Shown one piece after another: positions 33,801-47,308 of a stretch of DNA of 64,000 nucleotides. The position numbers and the translations under genes are program-made. The DNA comes from Procambarus clarkii (Eukaryota > Arthropoda > Malacostraca > Decapoda > Cambaridae). The DNA lies in assembly GCF_040958095.1 (NCBI RefSeq), contig NC_091228.1, forward strand, positions 13,993,399 through 14,057,398. The letters run 5' to 3'. Below the pieces are notes generated by a model, which was not told the origin of the DNA, searched no databases, and saw nothing but the letters and a program-made list of their open reading frames with translations. Positions within the stretch are counted from its first letter, which is position 1, and each line of letters starts with the position of its first letter.

Positions 33801-34546
33801 AAGCGGTCCCCAAGTGGGCATTTGAAGGCATAAATAACGTTGGTCTCTTTTAATGTGTTCTGCTTTGTGTCTGGAGAGTTTCTCATGAGTAGGTTGGCCG
33901 TTTTTTTGGTTTTATAGTAAATCGTCAATTGTATCTTCTGATTTTTGTCTGTAGGGATAACGTTCCTATTACCAATATCTTTCAGGACCCTTTCCTCCGT
34001 TTTATGAGCTGTGGAAAAGAAGTTCCTGTACAATAGTCTAATAGGGGGTACAGATGTTGTGTTAGTTGTCTCTTCAGAGGTTGCATGGCGTTTCACCTTC
34101 CTTCTTATGATGTCTTCAACAAAACCATTGGAGAAGCCGTTGTTGACTAGGACCTGCCTTACCCTACAGAGTTCTTCATCGACTTGCTTCCGTCCTGAGC
34201 TGTGGCTGAGAGCATGACTGACATAAGCGTTAACAACACTCCTCTTGTACCTGTCTGGGCAGTCACTGTTGGCATTGAGGCACATTTCTATGTTTGTTTC
34301 CTTAGTGTAGACTGCAGTGTGGAAACCTCCGCTCCTTTCCATGACTGTTACATCTAGAAAGGGCAGCTTGCCATCCTTCTTCATCTCGTAAGTGAAACGC
34401 AATACAGAATTCCGCTCAAATGCCTCTCGCAGCTCCTGCAGATGCATGACATCAGGTACCTGTGTTAGAATGGCGTCAACATACCTGCAGTATATGGCCG
34501 GTTTCAAGTTCATGTCGACTAAGACCTTCTGTTCGATGGTACCCAT
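33746..34546 (-). pseudogene. Penelope-like element, C-terminal RT fragment
   Basis: A 266-codon frame with Penelope-type RT motifs: IYCRYVDAILTQ (catalytic YVDD altered to YVDA), LPFLDVTV, and CPDRYKRSVVNAYVSHALSH, followed by KCPLGDRFDT at the start of the expected GIY-YIG linker, where it ends. The second catalytic Asp is replaced and the GIY-YIG nuclease is missing, so it is inactive. The 5' side is cut by a plus-strand LINE starting near 34560. Confidence 0.85.
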
Positions 34547-34559
34547 GTAGAAGTTAGCT

Positions 34560-36300
34560 GTATGAGAATATGTTTAGCACTCAGATACACAGCATGAAAG
34601 TCGAAAATCCGGAAAACTTCTTTATGTGTGATATCCAAACCCCTATAAATATAACTGATATCAACACGAGCATGGCAGATTTTGAAAGAGAATTTTACAA
34701 TATGCCCATGCACTCAGCCCCGGGTCCATACTCATGGAATTCAATATTTATAAAGAAATGCAAAGTGACAGTAGCACAGGCACTCAGTATAGTGAGTAGG
34801 AAGAGATTGGACATGGGGAGATAACAGATGTGCTGAAAGCAGCAGACATAGCCCCTCTACACAGGGGAGGGATCAAAGCATTGTCAAAGAATTATAGACC
34901 AGTTGCACTAACGTCCCACATAATAAAAGTATTTGAGATATTGATCAGGAGTCAGGTCACTAGTTTCATGGAAACAAATGATCTCCACAATCCAGGCGAA
35001 CATGGATTTAGAGCGGGAAGCTCATGCCTCTCACAGCTACTTGACCATTACAGCCAAATCACTGAGGCATTAGAAGAAAAAGGGAATGCAAATGTGGTAT
35101 ACACAGATTTTGCAAAGGCATTCGATAAATTTGACCATGGAGTGATAGCACACAAAATGAGGTCAATGGGAATAACTGGTAAAATAGGACGCTGGATACT
35201 CAGTTTTCTGTCAAACAGAACACAAAGAGTAACAGTCAACCAAATAAAATCGAGTCCAAGAGCAGTTAAAAGCTCTGTACCTCAAGATACAGTCCTTGCA
35301 CCATTGCTTTCCCTTATTCTCATATCAGATATAGACTCACATACAAGGCATATTATCCTTTGCAGATGACACAAAATTCAGCATAAAAATGACCTCTGCT
35401 GAAGATATTGAAAAACTACAAGCAGATACTGTATTATTTAATAAAGTTTACGACTGGGCAGCAGAAAATAACATGATGTTTAACAGTGACAAAATCCAGG
35501 TACTCAGATATGGTAAAGATGAGAACCTTAAACATAATACAGGGTACAAAACACAATAAAATTTCTCCATAGTAGGAAAGCAACATGTAAAGGATTTGGG
35601 AATAATAATGTCTGATGAACTAAAGTTTAGGAAGCATAACCAAGCAAATATTGCGGCAGCCAGAAAAATGATAGGATGGAATACGAGAACTTTAAAATCC
35701 AGGGATACCATCACAATGGTTGTACTCTTCAAGTCACTTGTGTTGTCCCGTCTTGAGTACTGCTCAGTACTCACTTCCCACTTCAGAGCAGGTAAATATT
35801 GCTGAAATAGAGGGAATACAAAGAACATATAAGGCATGCATAGACTCGATAAAGCACCTAAATTACTGGGATCGTCTCAAAGCTCTCCAAATATACTCAC
35901 TAGAAAGGAGACAAGAGAGATACCAAATAATATACACATGGAAAATACTGGAGGGCCAGGTCCCAAATCTACACAGTAAAATAACAACATACTGAAGTGA
36001 ACGATATGGAAGAAAATGCAGAATATAACCAGTGAAGACCAGGGGTGCCATAGACACAATCAGAGAGCACGGAATAAACATCAGAGGTCTGCGGTTTTTC
36101 AACATACTCCTAGCAAGCATAAGAAATATTGCCGGAACCCCCGTGGACTTCAAGAGAAAACTAGATAGTTTTCTCAAAGGAGTACCGGGCTGTGGTGGGT
36201 ATGTGGGCCTGCAGGCTACTCCAAGCAACAGCCTGGCAGACCAAACTCTCACAAGTCAAGCCTGGCCTACTGCCAGGCTTGGTGAGTAAAATATCTCCCA
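34560..36300 (+). mobile_element. Decayed LINE (second CR1/jockey-like family), copy 1
   Basis: Pieces in several frames: 34570-34824 (SAPGPYSWNSIF), 34830-35369 (DIAPLHRGG, NYRPVALTS, GEHGFRAGSSC, VVYTDFAKAFDKF, SFLSNRTQRVTV), FADDTKF after a frameshift near 35360, and a 3' part ending LDSFLKGVPGC. At least four frameshifts or stops. Confidence 0.85.
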
Positions 36301-36304
36301 GAAC

Positions 36305-37180
36305 CCCATCAAGCAGGTATTGATTGCACTTTAAATACTTAGTATAAGCAAAGATATTTAATATCTGATGAAGGATGGAGGGTAGGCAATCCAAGAGTGG
36401 AGATGCATACTCTAGATGCAAGCAAACTTAAATAATACTTAATACAATATTCTAAATTGGAATTTTAGGTAATAATCTACAATCTTTGGATGAAAAAAAC
36501 ACACATCAGAAAATGATGTTGCAATGATCCTTACGGCTGTCTGGGAAAATTATCAAGTTGTGTAATGAATGTTTTGGTGAATCATTTGCTAATTATAGTC
36601 TGAGGTAAATGGATACTATGTAGCATGCAAGACTGCTTCATACACTTTTTCTGGCCTGAAAATTATGATAATTTGGGCTATCATAGAGTATGCAATATGA
36701 TTAAAATATAGTATCGTGATAAAGGAAACCTAATCCTAATTATAATGAAACTTACTTGGATTATTGGAATCCATTGTTGCAATGTTCTCTCAGATATTCA
36801 ACTGCATGAGAAACAATATCACTGGCTGAAATTGATGTTGGACTGCTGTAAAATTTACCTAAAAAGTACAAAATTATTTAATACCAGGCATAAAATAGAA
36901 TCAGTTTAGATTAATTATATAAAGCAACAAGAACAAGGTAGGATGCATACTTGTACCACCATCCAAAAACTGCAAATGAGAGTTGTGACACGCAAATCTC
37001 ATAAGCACTTTTTTGTTTACATATTAACTTCTTGGCATTTTTCCAGTAATTAAACTGAGATAAAAATAAAATTAATACGTGTGAAAATACAAGCAAAATA
37101 TAACTGAAATTTGAACAATGAAACTTTACAGATGATACAGAAGACACATGAAAATTGGCACTGTAGGAGACCTTTAAAAA
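36305..37180. other. Intergenic AT-rich sequence, nothing recognised
   Basis: No coherent frame or repeat signature on either strand. Confidence 0.5.
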
Positions 37181-37184
37181 ACAG

Positions 37185-37830
37185 AAATAACATAATGTTT
37201 AACAGTGATAAGTTACAGGTGCTGAAGTATGGTGGAAACGAGGAAATTAAATGAAACAAGGAGTACAGGACAGAATCAGACTTACTCTAAGAAGGAAAAA
37301 ACATACAAGAGATCTGAGAATTACGACGTCTGACGACCTCACATTTTGTGAACATAACCGAACAAATACAGTGGCAGCCAGAAAAATAATGGGATGGTTT
37401 ATGAGAACGTTAAAATTCAGACACCCCACCCACAGCAATGCTAATACTATTTAAATAACTGGTGCTGTCCCATCTTGAGTATTGCTCGGTACTGACTTCC
37501 CTTTTCTGAACAGGAGAGATCTCCGAATTAGAGGGAATACAGACACCATAAACAGCAAGCATAGAAATGATAAAACATCTAAATAATTGAGACCGTCTCA
37601 AAGCTCTCAAAATGTACTCTCTGGACAGGAGACAAGAAAGGTATCAAATAATACATATATGGAAGATACTGGAGGGCCAGGTCCCAAATTTGCACAGCAT
37701 AATATAACAACATACTGGAGCTAAATATACAGAAGAAAATTAATAATAGAAACAATGAGGAGTAGAGGTGTCATAGGTACAATCAGAGAGCAGAGTCTTA
37801 ACAGTAGGGGTCAAGGGCTGTTTGCTAGGC
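37185..37830 (+). mobile_element. Decayed LINE of the same family as 34.56 kb, copy 2
   Basis: DNA-level match to 35460-36090 (AACATAATGTTTAACAGTGA; AGACCGTCTCAAAGCTCTC; ATACTGGAGGGCCAGGTCCC). Truncated at both ends and full of stops. Confidence 0.8.
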
Positions 37831-37964
37831 TAGGCAAGGGTAGACTGCGCTTGGCAGTGTGGGCTAGGTTATGCTAGGAAGAAGTAGGCTAGGCTGATTT
37901 ACTCCACCAGTAATTGGGAGGGAGAGGAAGGGGGGAACCTCAATATAAGCCTAACTTGTAGCTT

Positions 37965-38275
37965 CCTGTTCCCTGACACAATGATTTAATTTATGTCAGG
38001 CTTTCAGCACAGCCGCATAAAAAACCTTGGTTATTTATTTATTTATATACAAGAAGGTACACTGGGGGTTAAGAGAACATAGGAATCATGATGATTTTAC
38101 AATCTTGCCTGAAACGCTATGCTTACTAGTGGCTTTAAGTATTATATGTACTACCTCTATCTATAAATCAAACAATGTTTGTACTGTAACTCTGCATCTA
38201 TGTATGTACTTTTCCTAAATAAATAAATTATTATCATTGTAAAGCCACTAGCACGCATAGCGTTTCGGGCAAAAA
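37965..38275. repeat. Two LINE/SINE 3' tails back to back
   Basis: Plus strand: 38104-38232 with TGCCTGAAACGCTATGC, TAGTGGCTTTAAG and an AATAAATAAAT end. Minus strand: 38238-38272, the reverse complement of the same core (GCCCGAAACGCTATGCG). The two tails meet with only about five bases between them. Confidence 0.75.
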
Positions 38276-38279
38276 TCCC

Positions 38280-39245
38280 TTGATCTGATAGCTACCCAGA
38301 AGCTGGGTAGCTTTTGTTGCCCTGTGACTACTCTTCTGACATTCCCTAACTTTTTGCAATATTGTTAAACTAATAACAATTAACAGTAGTTAAATATTAC
38401 ATGAATAATCGAACTGATGTGGCCATACCTTGTTGTTGTGGAGCCCGGTCGTTCCGTTCGTATACAGCATACAAAGGTTACGAAGGTTAATCTAACCTAA
38501 AACAACAGAGCCTATAAATGACTAACCTGCACTAAGAAATCCTAAGCTATAAATAATTACAACAATACACTGGTTGTTTTTGTTGATTTAGGGACGATGA
38601 AATAAGTAAACTGGTTATGTTGTGTTGATTTAGGGGCAACGAACTGGTTATTAGACCATGTTTTGTACATAAACAACAATAAGGTGTAATTATTTTAATT
38701 ATAATAATAATAACGACAAAAACTTAATAAGTTTTACTTCTTAAGCAAAAGTCGCAAAATCTTAGTTTTCTTTAGAAAAAAAAAAACTTAAAAGACATTT
38801 GGAAAGAGATATGCAGACTGTCCTACATTTTATTCCGTTATTTACACTAAAAGAACAATTAAACATTACTTAACAGTGGCCAATTACTTATATCTGATAT
38901 AAACGTTGCAAAAGAAGTTTAGGATGAAATTTAGGATATTACACATTAAAAAAAGGAATACATTAATACCTAAACAGTTTGTAATTACAGTGATAAGTTG
39001 TGCCAAACATTACACAATATTATTTACTAAGAAGCGTACGATAACTCCAAACGGCATGATTTCAACAGGATTTTTTATAGTTGTCAAAAAACTCTGATTT
39101 TAATTTCCAAGTATTTGTCACAATGTATTTTATATAATTATGAGGCAGTGGAACCACCAAATTGTTCTGTATTATAAATGCATAATGCTAAATTTCTATA
39201 TACATAACAGTAAAATAATAACCACCTACATTTAAGGATAACTAG
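38280..39245. other. AT-rich intergenic sequence
   Basis: No recognised gene or element. A few chance frames below 70 codons. Confidence 0.5.
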
Positions 39246-39247
39246 GA

Positions 39248-42200
39248 AGTAATTATCAAAAGAAGGCACCAAACCGGGAAGGCTGTGTAACACCATCAAA
39301 TGTGCGGAATAATCAGAGGGTGCTAAATATTACCAAGGATGCCAATATGAGAACAAAAACGCATAAGGCAAACGATATCAAAAGTATCTGAGTCACCAAG
39401 AATTCTATCGAGGGACAGGTGACCACGAGGGGTGGTCGGAAAGCAAGACACACGCTCCTCCTGGAAGTCAGGATATTCAAGAAGGACATGCACGACCGTA
39501 AAAGGGACAATGCAATTAGAACAATAAGGAGCAGGGCGGCGCTCCATCAAGTGACCATGGGTTAAGCGAGTATGGCCAATATGCAATCATGCCAGAGCCG
39601 TTTCCCATCGCCGGTTACGGTGGTTGGAGGACGGCCACAAGGAAACACAACATTTAAGAGTACGTAGGGTGTTACCAGTAACAGACGATCAAGAAGCCTG
39701 CCAACGGGTAAGAATAGAGGAATGGATAACCGGGTAAAAGTCGGAATAAGGAATACCTTTACGAGAGATGAGACAAGAGGGGACAGCTTCCCTGGCGGCA
39801 GCATCCGCACGCTCATTTAAAGACACACCAATATGGCTGGGAACCCAACAAAACTCAACCGACTGAAATTTACTGTGAACAAGAAACAGCAAATGCTGGA
39901 TCTCGACAACAACTGGATGAACCGGATTAAGGGACCCGAGAGCCATGAGGGCACTATGAGAGTTAACAACAACAACAAAGGAAGACTGACAACGAGAGAG
40001 CAGGAGACGAAGAGCATAGAGAATGCCATAAAGCTCCACTGTGAAGATGCTAGTCTCCGGAGGTAAGCAACACAAGTGTGATCAGGAAAAACAACAGAGT
40101 AGCCAACACCCTCCGCAGACTTAGACCCATCGGTGAAGACGGAAACGGAGTGAGAGTGAGAAGAAATGTGCTCAAGGAAAAAGCGTTTTAGAACCGAAGG
40201 AGGGCTAAAAGCTTTCGGGATGCGGGTCAAGGATGTACAAAACTGCGGAAGGGGGACTCCACGGGGGCAAAGAAGGAACAACACGAGGAGAAATATTTGA
40301 AATACGAATGGAAAGAGAATCCTGTTAGCGAGACAAACGGACAGAAGTAGGGAGGTGCTGTAGAGGAACAGGAACCGCAGGAGTAGTAAAAGTTAAAGCA
40401 CAGCAGAGGCGAGAGGAAGGATATTGCAAGGATCGCACAAGATAGCGAAGACAGTAGCGATCACGGCAGTCCTGGAGAAATAGGAAGCCAGCGTCAATAT
40501 GCACACTGAGGACGGGAGTCCAACGAAAGGCACCAGAACCGAGGCGCAACCCAGTATGGTGCAAAGCATCAAGACGGCAAGAGTAGAAGGAGAAGCAGAC
40601 GAGTAAGCAAGGCAACCATAATCGAGCCTAGACAGGACGAGAGAGGAATGTAAAGCAAGGAGTGCGCGCCTATCCGCTACCCAAGAAGAATGGAACAATA
40701 CCCAAAGGAGGGTAAGGGCTTTAGAGCACTCAACATAGAGGTAAGAGATATGGGGCGACCGAGACAAACGAGTGTCAAAGAATAATCCCCAAATCTTTGC
40801 GGAATCTTTGTATTCAAGGGGATGACCATAAAGTGACAGAGGGACGAAGAACGACCCGTTTTCGAGAAAAAGTCATGGCACAAGTCTTAGTTGTAGAGAA
40901 CTTGAAGCCATGATCGGTGGCCCAAGACGACACGGCATCAATTGCAAGTTGAAGCCGGCATTGAAGGAGAGGCGAATCATCACCCTAACAGCAAAGGGTA
41001 AGATCATCGACAGAGAGCGGAGAAGACGCCTGAAGGAAGAGAGGAAAAAGGACCATTGAGGGCAACCAGAAAATGAGTAGTGCTCAGAAACGAGCACTAC
41101 TCAGAAACGAACACTACTACCCTGGGGCACACCTTCGTATTCCTAAAAAGAGGCAGAGAGAGTGGTATCAAGCCTCTCCCGAAAGGAACGACGAGAGGGG
41201 AAGCTGCGTTGAAAGAGAGGGAGATGACCACGATGGCCAAAAGAATGAATCTGGGATAGAATATGATATCGCCAAGTGGTGTCGTAAGCCTTTTCCAGGT
41301 AAAAAAGTACGGCAACAACGGAGGTCTTCGCCGCAAAAGCAGTACGAATATAGACCTCCAAGTTTACCAGGACATCTGTTGTGCTGCGGCACTTGCGGAA
41401 ACCAAATTGAGAAGGGGAGAGGAGGCGATTGTGTTCCAGGAACTACATCAGACGAACGTTAACCATACGTTCAAAGAGATTGCAGACAACTTGTAAAGGC
41501 AATGGGGCGAAATTCTTTAGGGGATGTTCCCAGAGACTCTGGTTTACGAACAGGGAGGACAACGGCATCGAGCCAGTCCTCAGGGACTGACGACGACTCC
41601 CAGATCCGATGATACAGACTCAGTAAATACTGAGACGTGCACGGAGAGAGATGGTGAAGCATCTCATAATTAATGCCATCGGAGCCCGCCGCCGTAGAAC
41701 CGCAGAGGGCCATGGCAGAACGAAGTTCAGAGAGAGAGACAAGGGATCGTTATAGGGAAGTCTAAGACGAGTGCAGAAATTTAAAGGATGAGATTCAAGA
41801 ACAGGTTTATGAAGAAGGAAAGATTAGAGAAGATGAAGACCAGAGCTAACAGAAGATAAGTGGGAACCCAGTTCGGTAGTGACTTACAATGGATCCGCCA
41901 CAAGAGAACCACGTAGGTGAAAGACCAGTGAAACATCAGGAACGAACTTACCCGCTATCTTGCGGATACGCTTCCAGATCTGTGGCAGAGGAGTTTCGGA
42001 CGTAATGGTGTTGACATAAGAAGCCCAACATTCACGTTCAGTCGTATGGATGGCTCTACGGGCCACCGCACTCGCCTTCGGAAAAAAAAAATCGGCCGAC
42101 GGCGGTATCTCTTCCAGGCTGCACGCTTACAGCAGACAGCCCGAGCACAATCTGCATTCCACCAGGGAACGCACTTCCGTGGACCCCGAGAGGAAGAGCG

Positions 42201-43508
42201 AGGAATAGAGCGGAGGGCAGCGTTGAAGACAGTGTCATGAAAAAGGAGGAGAGCACGAGAGAGAGGCAGAAGGAAGAGGTCAGGGAGAGCAGCACTGAGG
42301 GCAAATAGGGTCCAGTCCGCCTTAGCAAACTGCCACCTAGGGAAAGAGAGGGAAGGGTGAAAAGAGAAAAAGATAACTAGGATGGGGAAATGGTCACTGC
42401 CCTGGAGGTCATCAAGAACCTGCCACGTGAAATCTAAGTAAAGAGAAATCGAGCAAAGAGAAAGATGAAGACTGGAAAGGGTGTGAGTATGGGAGTCCAA
42501 ATGCGTGGGATCACCAGAATACAGAAGAGACAGGGAAGAAGAGAGGATAAACGGCCCAAGAAGGCGACCTCGGGTGTTCGTCAGAACATCACCCCAAAGG
42601 GAATGATGACAATTGAAATTACCCAGCAGGAGCACAGGCTCCGGCAAGGAGTATAGTAGGTGTTTCAGATCAGGAAAAGAAAGCAGGACACTCGGGGAGG
42701 AGAAATGGATCAAACGGTGTACCATTTCCCCACAAAGATACGAACAGCAGAACAATGGAGAGGCGAAGGAAAAAGTAAAGGGACAAAGGGAACATCAGAG
42801 CTAATCAAGAGAGCGGAATTGGGAGCCCCAGCAACAGCCGAGGATGGGGGGGGGGGGAAGAGAGAGAAAGGAATAGCCACGAAAGCAACCAGGACGAGCA
42901 CCAAGCATCGGCTCCTGTAGATAGACACAAAGGGGCGAAAACAGAAGTTGGAGTTCAAGGAAATTGGCGTAATAACCCCGAAGGTTCCATTGCAGAATAG
43001 ACATCGAATAAAAGAGAAAGGACAACAGAAAACAATTAAGAAACAAAGGCGAAAGAGCAACATAGCACGTGAAAGATGATCAGGGTCGGGATCAGGGTCA
43101 GCAAAGTCAGGGTTAGAGGGCATGGGTAAACTGAGCAAAGACGGTAAGCGGAAGAACAGACCAGAGGTGGATGGGCGGGGTCCGGAGGAGGAGACAACGG
43201 AGAGGAGCAGTCAAGGACAGCAGCAGGAAGAGGGGGAGTAGAAAGAGGGGAGCGCACCTCAGCAAGAGCAGCAACCGAAAGGTAAGCAGGGGCCAAAGAA
43301 ACCTCCATAGCAGGAACAGGGAGTGCAATCACTGAAACGGGAGGGGAAGGAGCAACAGAGCCAGAAGTAGGGGCTGAGGAAGAAAGCGAAGCCTTCTTAC
43401 CCGCCAGGGAGGAGGAAGGAGAGGAGCCAGGCTTACGCTTCTGACTTAGAGAGACCGGTGTCCTAGCAAGTACGTACCAGGCAACAGATTCCAGTGTCTC
43501 AACAGGAG
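39248..43508 (-). mobile_element. I-clade LINE, copy 1 (5'-truncated in ORF1)
   Basis: Element orientation is minus. The 5' end at about 43508 falls inside ORF1. ORF2 pieces: endonuclease 42755-41955 (LLGNFNCHHSLWG, catalytic GDFN altered to GNFN; GSDHFPI), RT pieces 41713-40325 (GSDGINYEML, DWLDAVVLPVRKPE, VEKAYDTTW-type), RNase H 40284-39689 (VFTDGSK, VELYGILYAL, VNSHSALMAL, CWVPSHIGVSLNERADAAA). The 3' end at 39250 has the same sequence as copy 2's 3' end at 43515. Many frameshifts. Confidence 0.9.
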
Positions 43509-43588
43509 AAGTAAGTAATTATCAAAAGAAGGCACCAAACTGGGAAGGCTATGTAGCACCATCAAATGTGCAGAATAATCAGAGGGCG

Positions 43589-46500
43589 CTAAATATCACC
43601 AAGGATGCCAATACGGGAACAAAAACGCATAAGGCGAACGATATCAAAAGTATCCGAGTCACCAAGAATTCTATTGAGGGACAGGTGACCGCGAGGGGCG
43701 GTCGGAAAGCAAGACACGCTCGTCCTGGCAGTCAGGACATTCAAGAAGGACATGCACGACCGTAAGAGGGACAATGCAACTAGGACAATAAGGAGCAGGG
43801 CGGCACTCCATCAAGTGACCATGGGTTAAGCGAGTATGGCCAATACGCAACCTCGCCAGAGCCGTTTCCCAACGCCGGTTACGGTAGTAGGAGGACGGCC
43901 ACGAGGAAACAACATTTCAGAGTACGTAGTTTGTTACCAGTAACAGACGACCAAGAAGCCTGCCAACGGGTAAGGACAGAGGATTGGATAACCGGGTAAA
44001 AGTCGGAATATGGAATACCTTTACGAGAGATGGGTCAAGAGCGGACAGCTTCCTTGGCGGCAGCATCCGCACGCCCATTTAAAGACACACCAATATGGCT
44101 GGGAACACAACAAAACTCAACAGACTTAAATTTACTGTGAACAAGAAACAGCCAATGCTGGATCTCGACAACTACTTAATGAACCGGATTAAAGGACCCG
44201 AGAGCCATGAGGGCACTACGAGAGTCAACAACTACAAAGGAAGATTGACAATGAAAAAGCAGGAGACGAAGAGCATAGAGAATAGCATAAAGCTCCGCTG
44301 TAAAGATGCTAGTCTCCGGAGGTAAGTGACACATAAGTGCGATCAGGAAAAACAACAGAGTAGCCAACACCATCCGCAGACTTAGACCCATCGGTGAAGA
44401 CAGAAACGGAACGGGAGTGAGAAGAAAAGTGCCCGAGGAAAAGGCGTTTTAGAACCGTAGGAGGGGTAAAAGCTTTAGTGATACGGGTCAAGGATATAGA
44501 AAACTGCGGAAGAGGGACTCTCCACGGGGGCAAAGAAGGAACAACACGAGGAGAAACATCAGAAATACGAACGGAAAGAGAATCCTGTAGGCGAGATAAC
44601 CGGACAGAAAGAGGGAGGTGGTGAAGAGGAACAGGAACCACAGGAGGGGTAAAAGTTAAAGTACGACAGAGGCGAGAGGAAGGATGTTGCAAGGACCGCG
44701 CAAGATAGCTAAGACAGTAGCGAACACGGCGGTCCTGGAGAGACAGGAAGCCAGTGTCAACATACAAGCTAAGGATGGGAGTCGAATGAAAGGCACTAGA
44801 ACTGAGGCGCAACCCAGTATGGTGCAAAGCATTAAGACGGCGAAGAGTAGAAGGAGAAGCAGACGAGTAAGCAGGGCAACCATAATCGAGCTTAGACAGG
44901 ATGAGAGAGCAATGTAAAGCAAGGAGAGTGCGCCTATCCCCCCAAGAAGTATGGGACAAGACCCGAAGGAGGGTAAGGGCCTTAGAGCACTCAACACGGA
45001 GGTAAGAGATATGGGGAGACCAAGACAAACGAGTGTCAAGGAATAACCCCAAAAGCTTCGCGAAATCTTTGTATTCAAGGGGATGACCATAAAGTGACAA
45101 AGAGGGACGAAGAACGACCCGTTTCCGCGTAAAAGTCATGGCACAAGTCTTAGAAGTAGAGAACTTGAAGCCATGATCGGTGGCCCAAGACGACACGGCA
45201 TCAATTGCAAGTTGAAGCCGGCGTTGAAGGAAAGGCGAATCATCACCCTGACAGCAAAAGGTAAGATCATCGACAAATAGGGCGGAGAAGACATCAGAAG
45301 GAAGAGAGGAAAGAAGACCATTGAGGGCAACCAGAAAAAGAGTAGTGCTCAGAACACTACCCTGGGGCACACCTTCGTATTGCTTAAAAGAGGCAGAGAG
45401 AGCGGTACCAAGGCGCACCCGAAAGGAACGACGAGAGAGGAAGCTGCGGAGAAAGAGAGGGAGATGACCACGAAGGCCAAAAGAATGAAGTTGAGATATA
45501 ATATGATATCGCCAAGTGGTGTCGTAAGCCTTTTCCAGGTCAAAAAGAACGGCAACAACGGAGGTCTTCGCATCAAAAACAGTATGAATATAGACCTCCA
45601 AGTTCACCAGGACATCTGTCGTGCTGCGGCACTTGAGGAAACCAAATTGAGAAGGGGAGAGGTGGTGATGGTGTTCCAGGAACCACATCAGACGAACGTT
45701 AACCATACGTTCAAAGAGTTTGCAGACAACTTGTGAGAGCAATAGAGCGAAAGTCCTTAGGGGAAGTACCCAGAGACCCCGGTTTGCGAACCGGGAGGAC
45801 AACGGCATCGAGCCAGTCCTCAGGGACTGACGACGACTCCCAGATCCGATTATACAGACTCAGTAAATACCGAGACGTGCTCGGAGGGAGATGGCGAAGC
45901 ATCTCATAATGAATACCATCGGAGCCCGCCGCCGTAGAACCGCAGAGGGCCAGGGCAGAACGAAGTTCAGAGAGAGAGAGAAGGGATCATTATAGGGAAG
46001 CTGAAGACGAGTGCAGAAATCTAAAGGACGAGACTCAAGGACAGGTTTACGAAGAAGGAAAGATTGGGGAAGATGAAGACTAGAGCTAACAGAAGAAAAG
46101 TGGGAACCCAGTTCGGAAGCGACCTGCAACGGGTCCGCCACAGGAGTATCATGGAGGTGAAGGACCGGTGAAAGATCGGGAACGAACTTACCCGCTATCT
46201 TGCGGATACGCTTCCAGATCTGGGCCAGAGGGGTTTCGGACGTAATTGTCGAGGCATAAGATGCCCAACATTCACGTTCAGCCGTACGGATGGCCCTACG
46301 GGCCACCGCACTCGCTTTCCAAAAGAAAAGAAAAGAATCGGTCGTCTGCATACGGCGGTGCCTCTTCCAGGCTGCACGCTTACAGCAGACAGCCCGGGCA
46401 GTCTGCATTCCACCAGGGAACGCACTTCCGTGGACCCCGAGAGGAAGAGCGAGGAATAGAGCGGAGGGCAGCGTTGAAGACAGTCATGAAAAAGGAGGAG

Positions 46501-47299
46501 AGTGCGAGAGAGGCAGAAGGAAGAGGTCAGGGAGAGCAGCACTGACGGTAAATAGGGTCCAGTCCGCCTTAGCAAACTGCCACCTAGGGAAAGAGAGGGA
46601 AGGGTGAAAAGAGAAAAAGGAAACAAGGATGGGGAAATGATCACTTCCATGGAGGTCATCAAGAACCTGCCACGTGAAATCTAAGTAAAGAGAAGAGCAG
46701 AAAGATCAAGACAAGAAAGGGTGCGAGTCCGAGAGTCCAAATGAGTGGGCTCACCAGAATTCAGAAGAGACAGGGAAGAAGAGAGGAGAAACGGCTCAAG
46801 AAGGCGACCCCGGGTATTCGTCAGAACCTCACCCCAAAGAGAACGACGACAATTGAAGTCACCCAGCAGGAGCACAGGCTCCGGCAAGGAGTCTAGGAGG
46901 CGTTTCAAATTAGGAAGAGAGCGGGACACTCAGGAGATAAATGGAACATACTGTGTACCATTTCCCCACAGATACGAGCAGCAGAACAATGGAGAGGCGA
47001 AGGAAAAAGTAAAGGAACAAAGGGAACATCAGTACGAATCAAGAGCAGAAGAATTAGTAGCCCCAGCAACGGCTGGGGGGGGGGGGGGGGGAGAGAAAGG
47101 AATAGCCACGAAAACGACCAGGACGAGCACCAAGCATCGGCTCCTGGAGACAGACACAAAGGTGCGAAAACCGCGAAATCAGAAGTTGGAGTTCGAGGAA
47201 ATGGGCATAATAACCTTGAACGTTCCATTGAAGAATGGACAACGACGAGAAGAGAAAGGACAAAAACAGAACAAGGAAGAAACAAAGGCGAAAGAGCAA
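43589..47299 (-). pseudogene. I-clade LINE ORF2: endonuclease, RT, RNase H
   Basis: Endonuclease: LQWNVQGYYAHF, CLQEPML, LLGDFNCRRSLWG, GEPTHLDSR. RT in the open frame 45808-44309: DLEKAYDTTW, GVPQGSVLS, ALFVDDLTFCC (FVDD box), KLLGLFLDTRLSW. RNase H: VFTDGSKSADGVGY, ETSIFTAELYAILYAL, VVDSRSALMAL, in overlapping frames to 44176. A C-terminal HCC-like stretch lies near 43800-43590. Several frameshifts divide it, so it is not functional as it stands. Confidence 0.9.
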
Positions 47300-47308
47300 C
47301 AGAGCACG

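Noticed and set aside
39833-42920. Plus-strand frames in the LINE pair (also 44095-47368)
   Set aside because: Antisense shadows of minus-strand ORF2 and ORF1.
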